Translations under genes and position numbers: made by a program
Assembly (NCBI GenBank): GCA_963728145.1
Contig: CAVSJA010000002.1
Span: 682,001 to 746,000 of the forward strand
DNA: 64,000 nucleotides
Direction of reading: 5' to 3'
Origin: CAVSJA01 sp963728145
Lineage (GTDB): Bacteria; Bacteroidota; Bacteroidia; Chitinophagales; Chitinophagaceae
In this document: positions 24,377-33,905 of the stretch, piece after piece
Layout of the letters: each line of letters begins with the position of its first letter
Position numbering within the stretch: position 1 is the first letter of the stretch
The notes under the pieces: generated by a model
The model's database searches: none
What the model was told of the DNA's origin: nothing
What the model saw: the letters and a program-made list of their open reading frames with translations, nothing else

Positions 24377-26057
24377 ATGGATAGAAGAGAATTCCTTACC
24401 CTTAATCAGGGGAAAACTACTGCTGTTCCGCAATCCTATGCAGGTATCAGACAGATCTTTTCTGGATTGAATCCTTATAGTGGTCCCTGGACAGCCCGAG
24501 AAATAGCTCACCTTATTAAAGAGGACCCAATTCGGGGCCAAAAAATCTGACATTGATTATTTCAAATCACTGACGCCCTCACAGGCAGTTGATGCGCTAC
24601 TAACGATACCGGCTACACCGCCAGCACCTCCTGTAAAGAATTATGACAATAATGGTATACCTGCAACAGATCCGGATTATGCAATTGCGCAAGGACAAAC
24701 ATGGGTAAATACTTTTTCAACGGATGGAACAGTTAACTCAAGGCGGGTTGGTTCATTAAAAGCCTGGTGGCTTGGATTAATGATCAACCAGGAGAGAAAT
24801 ATTCTTGAAAAACTTACGCTCTTCTGGCATAACCATTTTTCAACTGAAGCTGTTGAATATGGACTTGGTACATGGGCCCACCAGCATTCAAATTTATTCA
24901 GACAATTTGCATTAGGGAATTTCAAAGCAATGGTGCGTGCGGTAACACTGGACCAGGCGATGCTGCGTTACCTCAATGGGTACCTGAATACCAATTCTGC
25001 ACCTGACGAAAACTATTCAAGAGAGTTGCAGGAATTATTTACACTCGGCAAAGAAAACAATCCGAATTATACAGAAGATGATGTGAAAGCCGCAGCAAGA
25101 GTATTGACCGGCTGGCGTATCAATAACACCAACGGTACGGTATTCTTTGATCTCAATCGCCACGATAAGGACAATAAAAACTTTTCTTCCTTCTTTGGAA
25201 ATACTGTTATCACCGGAAGAAATTCTGCTGATGCAGGTGACCTCGAACTGGATGATTTATTGAATATGATCTTCAGCAAATCAGTTGAAGTATCAGAATT
25301 CATAGTAAAAAGAATATATACCTGGTTATGCTATTATACTATTGATGCGAACACGGAAACTACCGTGATAAAACCGCTGGCACAGATCTTCAGGGATAAT
25401 AACTGGGAAATAAAACCAGTATTGAGCGCCTTGTTGAAAAGTGATCATTTCTTCGATCCTTTGAACCAGGGATGTTTGATCAAAAGCCCGATTGAATTAC
25501 TGGTAGGACTTTGCAGGGAATTTAATGTAGTGTTTCCAGTTTCAACTGACTATGTGAATGCATACAATATGTGGAATTACATGCGGAACCAATCCGCAAC
25601 CATGCAACAAAACCTTGCGGACCCTCCAAGTGTTTCCGGATGGCCGGCCTATTACCAGATCCCTCAATTCTATGAGATGTGGATCAACTCGGATACGTTG
25701 CCAAAAAGAAATCGATGGACAGACATATTGATCGGGAATGGATTCACGCAAAATGGAAACAGGCTCGTGATTGATGCGGTTGCCTTTACAAAGACATTAT
25801 CGAATCCCGGGGATCCGAATATTCTTATCAATGATGCGTTAGATGTTTTGTACAGGGTACCGCTTTCAGACGCTTCCAAGCAAATTATTAAAGAACAAAT
25901 ATTGTTGGGCAACCAGGCTCAGGATTATTATTGGACGAATGCCTGGATGGCGCATATCGCAGTGCCGACTGATACAGCCGCATACAATATTGTAAACACA
26001 AGATTGAAAGATTTGTACAAATACCTTATGAACCTGGCAGAATACCAACTTGCCTAG
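24377..26057 (+). CDS. DUF1800 family protein, one frameshift
   Basis: From the ATG at 24377 the protein reads MDRREFLTLNQGKTT...TAREIAHLIK, then shifts frame within 24520-24524 (one extra base in AAAGAGG) and continues as RTQFGAKKSDIDYFKSLTPS. The DUF1800 hallmarks follow: WWLGLMINQERNILEKLTLFWHNHFST, YSRELQELFTLG, YTEDDVKAAARVLTGW and WPAYYQIPQFYEMWINSDTL. Without the extra base the protein has 559 residues, normal for the family. Function is unknown; these genes are nearly always paired with DUF1501 genes, as here 40 bases downstream, suggesting a shared exported complex or modification role. The N-terminus has an RR pair but little hydrophobic core. Confidence 0.88.
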
Positions 26058-26097
26058 TTGGCCGCTTAAGGGCTTACCTGATCGCTAAACTATTTTT

Positions 26098-27687
26098 ATG
26101 AAGCGCAGAGACTTTTTCAAACAATCCTTACCCGCGGCAGTAACACTGCCTGCCCTGCTGAATGGTTTTTCAGTAAAAGCTTATACTGCTAATTCGCCAT
26201 TGATGCAGGCACTGATGGGTGCAGCAACCGATACCGATAAGGTATTGGTCATTATTCAACTCAATGGAGGTAATGACGGTTTGAATATGGTGATCCCTAT
26301 TGAATACTATTCTCAATACTATAATGCAAGAAGCAATGTGGCGATACCACAGAACCGTGTACTTGCATTGAATGGCAATACAAAAACCGGTTTGCACACG
26401 AGCATGACCGGAATGCAAACACTGTATAATGAAGGAAAACTAGCAGTCATCAATTCAGTTGGTTATCCTTCTCCAAACTTTTCCCATTTCCGTGCCACCG
26501 ATATTTGGATGACGGCTGCCGACGCAAACCAATTGTTGGCTACCGGTTGGGTGGGCAGATATTTGAATGTGGAATATCCAAATTTTCCCAACGGTTATCC
26601 AAACACGCAAATGCCCGATCCGTTGGCAATCCAGATCGGCTCTTTGACATCATTGACATTTCAGGGTCCATCGATCAGCATGGGCATGAGTATTAGTGAC
26701 CCTACGAGTTTTTATAATTTCATAGATGGTGTTGAAGATCCTGTTCCCGATACACCCTGGGGTAAAGAATTGAAGTATATCCGGCTCGTTGCAAGACAAA
26801 CTCAACAGTATGCCGCAGTGATACGCGATGCGGCAGCACGTGTGCCAACACAAGGCAGCTATCCATCCAATAATGATCTGGCTGCACAGTTAAGGATCGT
26901 TGCGAGATTGATCAAGGGGGGATTGAAAACAAGATTGTATATGGTGAGTACGGGAGGGTTCGATACGCATTCCAGCCAGGTTAATGCGACGGATACAACA
27001 ACCGGAACTCATGCCAATTTGATGTTACGTTTGTCAGACGCGATTAAATCATTTATGGATGACATCAAAGGATTGGGTGTGGATGATAGAGTAGTTGGAA
27101 TGACATTCTCCGAATTCGGTAGAAGAATAAAATCTAATTCGAGCCTGGGTACCGACCATGGTGCTGCTGCACCGATGTTTGTTTTCGGAAAACATGTAAA
27201 GTCTGGTGTTGTAGGAAATAATCCTGTAATACCATCAAGTGTTACGGTCAATGATAATATTCCATTTCAATATGATTTCAGGAGTATTTATGCTTCCATT
27301 TTGAGGCAATGGTTCTGCGTAAACACAACCGATTTGGCAACCATCATGCTTCAGAACTTCCAGGATATTCCCCTTTGTACCAATGGCGCTTGCGGAACAA
27401 CTGGTCTTGATGATATCATCAGGGGTTCTGGTGATGAATTAATAGTCAACTATCCTAATCCATTTACTGAAAGCACGCGAATTACTTTCCGTACACGTGG
27501 CGGACATACCCTGATCCAGATAATTGATCCCCTTGGACGAGTAGTTAAGACGCTCGCCGACAAGGAGTATGCACCTGGTACCTTTAATGTAGACTTCGAC
27601 AGCCAGGGACTTCCAACAGGCGTGTATTATGCACGTTTTCAGAATGGTTCAATCCAACAGGTCCGCTCCATGCTTAAGGCGAGATAA
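26098..27687 (+). CDS. DUF1501 family exported protein with type IX sorting domain
   Basis: A 529-residue protein. The N-terminus MKRRDFFKQSLPAAVTLPAL fits a twin-arginine signal (RRxF followed by a hydrophobic stretch). The central region (about 45-420) is the DUF1501, sulfatase-like module with VLVIIQLNGGNDGLNMVIP, GYPSPNFSHFRATDIW, STGGFDTHSSQ, TFSEFGRRIKSN and GTDHGAAAP. The C-terminal ~80 residues (from VNYPNPFTESTRITF to SMLKAR) are a type A type IX secretion sorting domain with LPTGVYYARF. The protein is thus probably exported, then taken across the outer membrane and anchored. It forms a pair with the DUF1800 gene upstream. Confidence 0.92.
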   Translation: MKRRDFFKQSLPAAVTLPALLNGFSVKAYTANSPLMQALMGAATDTDKVLVIIQLNGGNDGLNMVIPIEYYSQYYNARSNVAIPQNRVLALNGNTKTGLHTSMTGMQTLYNEGKLAVINSVGYPSPNFSHFRATDIWMTAADANQLLATGWVGRYLNVEYPNFPNGYPNTQMPDPLAIQIGSLTSLTFQGPSISMGMSISDPTSFYNFIDGVEDPVPDTPWGKELKYIRLVARQTQQYAAVIRDAAARVPTQGSYPSNNDLAAQLRIVARLIKGGLKTRLYMVSTGGFDTHSSQVNATDTTTGTHANLMLRLSDAIKSFMDDIKGLGVDDRVVGMTFSEFGRRIKSNSSLGTDHGAAAPMFVFGKHVKSGVVGNNPVIPSSVTVNDNIPFQYDFRSIYASILRQWFCVNTTDLATIMLQNFQDIPLCTNGACGTTGLDDIIRGSGDELIVNYPNPFTESTRITFRTRGGHTLIQIIDPLGRVVKTLADKEYAPGTFNVDFDSQGLPTGVYYARFQNGSIQQVRSMLKAR

Positions 27688-27794
27688 AAGAATTCCACAG
27701 TTTGGAAAGCTTTTTGCCGTCAAAAGTCAGGATGTTTTATCTTGCTCTGCTAAATCCCCAAACCGGATAGAAACAGATATTTTGATACAACCGC

Positions 27795-28439
27795 ATGATT
27801 AAAGTTTTTGTTACTGATGACCAGGAGTTGTATCTGGAGGGGCTTGTTCTTCTTTTGAATAAACAGCCTGATATCCGCGTGGTTGGCTCTGCCCTCTCTG
27901 GTTACGAGCTTCTACAAAAAATAAATACTGTAGATGCAGATATGCTGCTGCTTGACGTAAACCTTCCGGATATTGGCGAAGAAGACCTCATCATTCAGTT
28001 GCGCAAATTGAATCCAGAGCTGAAGATCATTTATCTCACAATGATGCGCGGTACGCGCTATGTCCATAAGCTTAATAAACATTCGATTCAGGGTTATCTT
28101 TTGAAAAGTGCTACCATTCAGGAATTGAGTGAAGCACTTCGAAAAGTAGCTGAAGGAGGAACTTACTTCAGTAAGGAAACGAATATTTCTGATGGTGAAA
28201 GTGATTTCAGAACCACGATCAATATCGACAATAAGAAAGTTTTTGAAATACTTTCAAAGCGCGAGGTTGAAATCCTTACGTTGATCTGTAAGGAATACAG
28301 TAATGCTGAGATCGCTGAAAAATTATTTCTCAGCATCAGTACGGTTGAAACACACCGAAAGAATCTTATTTCCAAACTTGGAGTGAATAATACGGTGGGC
28401 CTGGTGAAGTTTGCGTTGAAAAATAAGCTAATTGACTAA
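27795..28439 (+). CDS. NarL/FixJ-family response regulator
   Basis: A 214-residue regulator with receiver domain (about 1-120: acidic pair D8-D9, phospho-acceptor D54 in MLLLDVNLPD, YLTMM and K in GYLLKSA) and a LuxR-type HTH (about 148-210, LSKREVEILTLICKEYSNAE then ISTVETHRKNLISKLGV). It lies just upstream of a TPR histidine kinase, with a heptamer array between them, so they probably form a two-component system. Confidence 0.92.
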   Translation: MIKVFVTDDQELYLEGLVLLLNKQPDIRVVGSALSGYELLQKINTVDADMLLLDVNLPDIGEEDLIIQLRKLNPELKIIYLTMMRGTRYVHKLNKHSIQGYLLKSATIQELSEALRKVAEGGTYFSKETNISDGESDFRTTINIDNKKVFEILSKREVEILTLICKEYSNAEIAEKLFLSISTVETHRKNLISKLGVNNTVGLVKFALKNKLID

Positions 28440-28447
28440 TGCCATTT

Positions 28448-28489
28448 CAACCAACAACCAACAACCAATAACCAATAATAAATAATTAA
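28448..28489 (+). repeat. Six heptamers, CAACCAA decaying to TAATTAA
   Basis: Three exact CAACCAA units, then TAACCAA, TAATAAA and TAATTAA. It starts 8 bases after the stop of the response-regulator gene and ends 27 bases before the kinase gene. No inverted arm was found. Confidence 0.85.
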
Positions 28490-28516
28490 ATCATACTCTT
28501 ACCCCGGATCAATCTT

Positions 28517-30349
28517 GTGAAATTCTTTTTTTCTATCCTGGTACTGACTATTGCGATAAAGCCCGCTTCGGGAGCTGATACAACTGCTCTTAAAAATCTG
28601 TATGATCGTTGCCTGGATTTTTCAGAAGATAAGGCCGATTCGATTTTATATTATGCTGAATACATCAGATCGGAGTCCGCAAATCTAAACTTTAATAAAG
28701 GCGATGTTCTTTCGTTACGTCTAAAGGGAATTTATGAAGAAATGAATTCAAACTATCCACAAGCCATCAGTTACTATTTGCAATCCCTGGATGCAGCAAG
28801 AAAAATCAATCATACCGCCTATGAAATCTCGGCCTTGAGCGACCTGGCAATCGCTTATGCCGGCATCAAGAATCCGCATAAGGCGAAAGAATTCTATTTA
28901 CAAGCAGCGGAATTGTCCCGCGGACAACAGAACGAAATATATTCAACAGTAAGCACATTTAACAATTTAGCCGCTATTTATACGCAACTGGAGCAGTATG
29001 ATAGCGCAAGAATCTTTCTTGAAGAAGCCCTTGAAATCGGTAAGCCAGTTGCAGGAATGGATCTTTCCAGTACCTATAATAATCTTGGCAATGTCTACTT
29101 CCATAAAAAAGATTACCCGAAAGCGCTTGAATATTTTCAGTTCAATTATAATCAGCATGTCAATGGTGAAATGCCTGATGACCTTTGGGTCGACTATTTA
29201 AACATTGCAGATGCTTACATAGAATTGAAAAGATTTGATTCTGCAACCTGGCATGCAAACAAAGCGCTCGAGCTTGCATCTGAATTGGGCTCGAGAAGCA
29301 AAGAAGCAGATAGTTATTCGCTGCTATCGAAACTTTACGAGCGTACCGGGAACTATGCGAAGGCATTAGAAATGCAAAAGAAATGGCACACGATTGACAC
29401 AAGTATCGTCAATAAGGAAATGTATGCGTCTATCGCAAGGTTGCAGGAGCGCTTTCATGCGAAAGAAAGAGAAAATGAAAACAAACTCTTACTTACCCAG
29501 GTTGAAAAGGAAAAGTATAGAGTTCGCAGCATTACCTTTCTCGCCATCTTCCTCGGGATTATTGGAATTCTTGTTGCCATCGCATTTAATATAAAAAGAA
29601 AAGCTAACACCATATTGAAGACCACCAATGAATTGGTCACCCGTCAAAATGAACGATTGGCTGAACTAAATCATGAAAAGAATTCTCTAATGAGTATTGT
29701 TTCGCATGATCTCGGTACTCCATTCGCTACGATCCAGATGTGGGGACAGGTATTGCAGTCAGACAAGGAACAATTGACAGAAGATCAAAAAAAGGCGGTG
29801 AGCAGGATCCTAACAGCCGGCAATCATGGCGAATTGCTAATCAGAAGAATTCTTGATGTTGAGAAAGCACATGTAGGCAAACAGCCAATGCACCTCGAAA
29901 ATTTTGAATTGACCGTATTCATTGAGCAGGTCAGCGATAGCATGAAGCCTGGTGCTGAGAAAAAGAATATTAAACTTCACTACGCAAAGCCTGGTAAAGA
30001 AGTTTACGTGCTGAGTGATCGACAAATGGTACACCGCATCTGTGAAAATCTCATTTCAAATGCAATTAAATACTCTCACCCAGGAAAAAATGTGTGGCTG
30101 AGCGTTTCTGATGAAGGAGATGCTGTACAGATCAGGGTTCAGGATGAAGGCATTGGAATAAGTTCGGAAGATCTGCCGCATTTGTTCTCGCGGTACAACA
30201 AATTAAGCTCAAGACCAACGGATGGAGAAGCATCAACTGGTCTCGGATTATCAATCGTTAAAAGAATTGTTGAAGAATTGAATGGGCGTATCCACTGCGA
30301 AAGCGAGCCGGGAAAGGGATCCCTGTTCACGGTTATCCTGAAGAAATAG
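28517..30349 (+). CDS. TPR-containing sensor histidine kinase (HisKA type)
   Basis: A 610-residue membrane sensor kinase starting at a GTG. A signal peptide (residues 1-20) leads into periplasmic TPR repeats (about 30-300), a transmembrane helix near 340-358 (FLAIFLGIIGILVAIAF), a coiled-coil linker, a HisKA domain with H397 in MSIVSHDLGTPFATIQ, and a HATPase_c domain with ICENLISNAIKYS, DEGIGISSEDLP and GLGLSIVKRIVEELNG. Unlike the kinase at 16532 it is the HisKA rather than HisKA_3 type, although the neighbouring regulator is NarL-like. The signal is unknown. Confidence 0.9.
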   Translation: MKFFFSILVLTIAIKPASGADTTALKNLYDRCLDFSEDKADSILYYAEYIRSESANLNFNKGDVLSLRLKGIYEEMNSNYPQAISYYLQSLDAARKINHTAYEISALSDLAIAYAGIKNPHKAKEFYLQAAELSRGQQNEIYSTVSTFNNLAAIYTQLEQYDSARIFLEEALEIGKPVAGMDLSSTYNNLGNVYFHKKDYPKALEYFQFNYNQHVNGEMPDDLWVDYLNIADAYIELKRFDSATWHANKALELASELGSRSKEADSYSLLSKLYERTGNYAKALEMQKKWHTIDTSIVNKEMYASIARLQERFHAKERENENKLLLTQVEKEKYRVRSITFLAIFLGIIGILVAIAFNIKRKANTILKTTNELVTRQNERLAELNHEKNSLMSIVSHDLGTPFATIQMWGQVLQSDKEQLTEDQKKAVSRILTAGNHGELLIRRILDVEKAHVGKQPMHLENFELTVFIEQVSDSMKPGAEKKNIKLHYAKPGKEVYVLSDRQMVHRICENLISNAIKYSHPGKNVWLSVSDEGDAVQIRVQDEGIGISSEDLPHLFSRYNKLSSRPTDGEASTGLGLSIVKRIVEELNGRIHCESEPGKGSLFTVILKK

Positions 30350-30454
30350 TTACTTTTGTTCCAGATTGTATTTAACGGAGAAAAGTTTTTATAACTTTAT
30401 CAATCTTTCAACTTTTCAACTAGACAATTGAACAACTTCAACAAATACAAAAGA

Positions 30455-30766
30455 ATGCTCGCAACGCTCCTGTTGCTGCTCTATGTTTTTGTTTCTATTC
30501 CTGTTCAATGGCTACACTATCACGAAAAAGCCGATAATGCAGCAAAGCATGCCCAGGAATCCATTATTGAATTGCAGGATTCGGGTATCGCGTCAGAGGA
30601 TTGTTCAATTTGCCTTCATAAGTATTCTTCTTATAGCAATGACTTTTTCCATCCAAAAATTGATAATGTCGAAGTCGAACCTGCCGGCACTACAGGTTGG
30701 ATAGAGTCCTTGCAGCTTTCTCAAAGCCCCAGTTTTGGTAATAAGGGTCCACCAGCAAATTCCTGA
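30455..30766 (+). CDS. Small Cys/His-containing exported protein upstream of a TonB receptor
   Basis: About 103 residues (112 if the TTG at 30428 is used). A hydrophobic N-terminus (MLATLLLLLYVFVSIPVQW) acts as a signal peptide or membrane anchor. It is followed by HYHEKADNAAKH, CSICLHK and further acidic sequence, giving clustered His and Cys residues that could bind a metal ion. It lies about 100 bases upstream of a TonB-dependent receptor and probably belongs to the same uptake unit. No family was recognised with confidence; a metal link is inference. Confidence 0.55.
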   Translation: MLATLLLLLYVFVSIPVQWLHYHEKADNAAKHAQESIIELQDSGIASEDCSICLHKYSSYSNDFFHPKIDNVEVEPAGTTGWIESLQLSQSPSFGNKGPPANS

Positions 30767-30872
30767 TCGCATTTGTAGTTAGAACTATTGCCTTAAAGCA
30801 ATATTTCCAATTGTACTCTTCTTTGAGGAGTCGATGACTGATTTATTGAACACAGACCTAAGATCAAAACAA

Positions 30873-33293
30873 ATGAAAACAAATCGTATTCGTCTATTAA
30901 CAATCCTGGTTCTTTTAATACTATCAACTGACCTTATCGGCCAGGAAACGCCGCCCAGGCTGACAAGGGAAAAGAATTCTTTTTCTGGAAAAGTGACCGA
31001 TTCCGAAGGAAACCCATTAGTGGCCGCATCAGTTTATATACCCGATCTGAAGATTGGTACACAAACCACCAATGACGGGACTTTTATATTGCGTAACCTC
31101 GCTCCGGGGCGTCATCTGGTCGAAATATCTTATGTCGGCTACTCAACGTTTACAGAATACACCGATCTAATTGGGGATGTCAAAAGAGATTTTATTTTAT
31201 CGTCTTCCATTCTGGAGAATAATGAGGTTGTAGTCACAGGAGTAACAACGGCTACACAAATTCGGCGATCACCCGTACCCGTTAGCGTTGTAAGAAAAGA
31301 AGACCTGCTGAAGAGTGTTTCTGTTAATTTGATTGACGGATTGAGCAAGCAGCCGGGTATTAGCCAAATATCTACAGGACCGGCTATCTCCAAACCTGTT
31401 ATTCGTGGCCTGGGATATAATAGGGTAATTATAATAAATGACGGCGTTCGCCAGGAGGGTCAGCAATGGGGAGATGAACATGGAATTGAAATAGATGAAT
31501 ATAGTGTAAACAAAGTGGAAATATTGAAGGGCCCTGCTTCGCTCATGTATGGAAGCGATGCTCTGGCTGGAGTATTAAATATCATAAGCAATGCTACACT
31601 ACCAGCAGGCACCATCAAAGGAAACATAATTTCAAATTTTCAAACAAATAATCAATTAAGAGGAATTGGAGCAAATCTGGGTGGAAATAACAACGGTTTT
31701 AGCTGGAATGCTTATGGAAGCTTTAAGGCTGCCGGGGACTATAAGAACCGCTACGATGGTTATGTTTATAATTCTAAATTCAATGAAAAGAATTGGGGTG
31801 GTTTTGTTGGATTGAATGGTGGTTGGGGATTTAGCCATCTGATCGTGAGCAATTTTCAGCAGGCTTTAGGAATTGTTGAAGGGGACCGAGACATTGATGG
31901 AAATTTTATCAAACTACTACCCGGGGGCTTTGAAACTACCCCCACAAATTCAGATTTTAAATCAACAGATCCACAAATTCCTTTGCAGCATATTAACCAT
32001 TTTAGGATCGCTTCAGATAACAGTTTGAGCCTCGGCTCAGGACGATTGGTGGCCAATATCGGCTATCAGCGCAATAAGCGGATTGAGTTTGGAAATGCTG
32101 ATGAACCGGACGAACAGGAGTTATTCTTTGATCTGCAAACCATCACGTATAATCTCGCCTTTCACCTTGGGGAGAAGAACGGATGGCGCACATCGATTGG
32201 AGGCAATGGAATGTACCAAGACAACAACAATAAAGGGGTTGAGGTGCTTATTCCTGAGTATTCTCTTGTTGACGCTGGTGTTTTCATTTACACCCAAAAG
32301 AAAATTGATAAGTTTTCCTTATCGGGTGGTATTCGTTTCGATAACCGATACATTGATTCACGTTTGTTGAAAGAAGGAAATGAGGTTAAATTTCCAGCTT
32401 TTACAAAGAACTTTTCCAATTTGTCAGCTAGCGCAGGATTTAGCTACCAGCCAACAACCAGCATGGTATGGCGACTCAATATAGCCCGAGGTTTCCGCGC
32501 ACCGAATATTCCTGAATTGAGTTCAAACGGCGTGCATGAAGGGAGTAATCGTTATGAATATGGCACAATCGATTTGAAGTCCGAAACCAGTTATCAGGGC
32601 GACGCTGGTTTGGAGTGGAGTAGTGAACACGTTTCCCTAAGCACAAGTTTTTTTTATAACAGTATAAATAATTTTGTTTTTTATCGCAAACTGGAGTCAG
32701 TGTCTGGGGGTGATTCCATGGTGGAAGTGGACAATGAATTTGTTACTGCATACAAATTTGATCAGCACAAGGCTTCTCTCGCAGGTTTTGAAGTCAGTTT
32801 CGATGTCCATCCGCATCCATTAGACTGGTTACACATTGAAAACTCATTCAGCTTTGTGAATGGAAAGTTGAGTGAACCGATTGAAGGAACAAAAAACCTT
32901 CCATTGATACCGGCACCAAAACTATTGTCAGAGATAAGAGGCGATTTCTTAACAAAAGGGAAACGTATTCGCAACCTTTCTTTAAAGCTTGAAGCAGATG
33001 TGCTGTTTTCCCAAAATAAACCATTCACTGCCTTTGATACCGAAACGAAAACTCCTGGTTATACTCTCATCAATGCTGGTATTAATTTCGATTTGATGGG
33101 AAAGACAAAGACTTTATTGACGTTTTATTTTGTGGCGCAAAACATCGGCGACATTGCCTATCAAAATCATTTAAGTCGTTTAAAGTACGCCGATACTAGT
33201 CCTGTAACAGGAAGAATGGGTGTATTTGGAATTGGCCGAAACTTCAGCATGAAGCTGAACATTCCGCTTTCATGGAGTCTTGCGAAAGGGTGA
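30873..33293 (+). CDS. TonB-dependent outer-membrane receptor
   Basis: An 806-residue receptor (start at ATG 30873, with signal peptide IRLLTILVLLILSTDLIG). Residues ~35-120 form a carboxypeptidase-D-like beta-sandwich domain (FSGKVTDSEGNPLVAASVYI), typical of Bacteroidota receptors. The plug domain (about 125-235) includes VEILKGPASLMYGSDALAGV and IRGLGYNRVIIINDGVRQEG. A 22-strand barrel follows, ending in FSMKLNIPLSWSLAKG. No SusD partner is adjacent, so a small siderophore- or metal-type substrate is more likely than a glycan. The small Cys/His protein just upstream supports a metal role, but this is inference. Confidence 0.92.
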   Translation: MKTNRIRLLTILVLLILSTDLIGQETPPRLTREKNSFSGKVTDSEGNPLVAASVYIPDLKIGTQTTNDGTFILRNLAPGRHLVEISYVGYSTFTEYTDLIGDVKRDFILSSSILENNEVVVTGVTTATQIRRSPVPVSVVRKEDLLKSVSVNLIDGLSKQPGISQISTGPAISKPVIRGLGYNRVIIINDGVRQEGQQWGDEHGIEIDEYSVNKVEILKGPASLMYGSDALAGVLNIISNATLPAGTIKGNIISNFQTNNQLRGIGANLGGNNNGFSWNAYGSFKAAGDYKNRYDGYVYNSKFNEKNWGGFVGLNGGWGFSHLIVSNFQQALGIVEGDRDIDGNFIKLLPGGFETTPTNSDFKSTDPQIPLQHINHFRIASDNSLSLGSGRLVANIGYQRNKRIEFGNADEPDEQELFFDLQTITYNLAFHLGEKNGWRTSIGGNGMYQDNNNKGVEVLIPEYSLVDAGVFIYTQKKIDKFSLSGGIRFDNRYIDSRLLKEGNEVKFPAFTKNFSNLSASAGFSYQPTTSMVWRLNIARGFRAPNIPELSSNGVHEGSNRYEYGTIDLKSETSYQGDAGLEWSSEHVSLSTSFFYNSINNFVFYRKLESVSGGDSMVEVDNEFVTAYKFDQHKASLAGFEVSFDVHPHPLDWLHIENSFSFVNGKLSEPIEGTKNLPLIPAPKLLSEIRGDFLTKGKRIRNLSLKLEADVLFSQNKPFTAFDTETKTPGYTLINAGINFDLMGKTKTLLTFYFVAQNIGDIAYQNHLSRLKYADTSPVTGRMGVFGIGRNFSMKLNIPLSWSLAKG

Positions 33294-33406
33294 TAACTCG
33301 ATAGGATTGATTGACTTATGAAGCGAGAGGCCACCTGTACATACTAAGCATAAATATTTGTCGTTTATAAGTGGGTCTTACTAACCCAATCTTCATAGGA
33401 CTGTTG

Positions 33407-33434
33407 GTCCCGCGGCATGCGGGACTATTTTTTT
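33407..33434 (+). terminator. Terminator after the TonB receptor
   Basis: GTCCCGC (33407-33413) pairs perfectly with GCGGGAC (33419-33425) and is followed by a TATTTTTTT tract. Its position excludes an upstream start for the next gene. Confidence 0.85.
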
Positions 33435-33458
33435 ACCCCCTGGGGTTATCTTCGCATA

Positions 33459-33905
33459 ATGGAATTAAGCATAACCACTCCAGCATTGTTATTTCCAGCA
33501 ATCTCATTATTGATGTTGGCGTATACGAATCGTTTCCTGGCAATATCAAATCTTATCAGAAATCTTCATGATAAGTATAAGAAAGAACCGGAACAGAAAC
33601 ATATTGTTCATCAAATAAGGAATCTGCGGGCAAGGATCCGATTGATCCGTTCGATGCAGGCTTCTGGAATTGTGAGTTTCCTATTGTGTATGGTTTGTAT
33701 GTTTTGCATATTCATGCAATGGAATGAAGCTGCTTATATCATTTTTGCGATCAGCATTGTTGCGTTGGTAATATCATTATTATTATCACTGACGGAGATT
33801 ACCTTAAGCATGCGTGCGCTGGAAGTGGAATTGAGTGATATGGAAGAACTTACTAAATCAAATTTCTTTTCGGATATCCTGCGTTCAAAAGAAGAAAAAT
33901 CCTAA
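33459..33905 (+). CDS. DUF2721 family membrane protein
   Basis: A 148-residue membrane protein with an N-terminal hydrophobic helix (TPALLFPAISLLMLAY), a conserved charged cytoplasmic segment (FLAISNLIRNLHDKY...QIRNLRARIRLIRSMQ) and two further transmembrane helices. This matches the DUF2721 layout. Function unknown. The ATG at 33459 is used because earlier codons fall in the terminator. Its stop overlaps the end of the convergent DUF983 gene by 4 bases. Confidence 0.8.
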   Translation: MELSITTPALLFPAISLLMLAYTNRFLAISNLIRNLHDKYKKEPEQKHIVHQIRNLRARIRLIRSMQASGIVSFLLCMVCMFCIFMQWNEAAYIIFAISIVALVISLLLSLTEITLSMRALEVELSDMEELTKSNFFSDILRSKEEKS

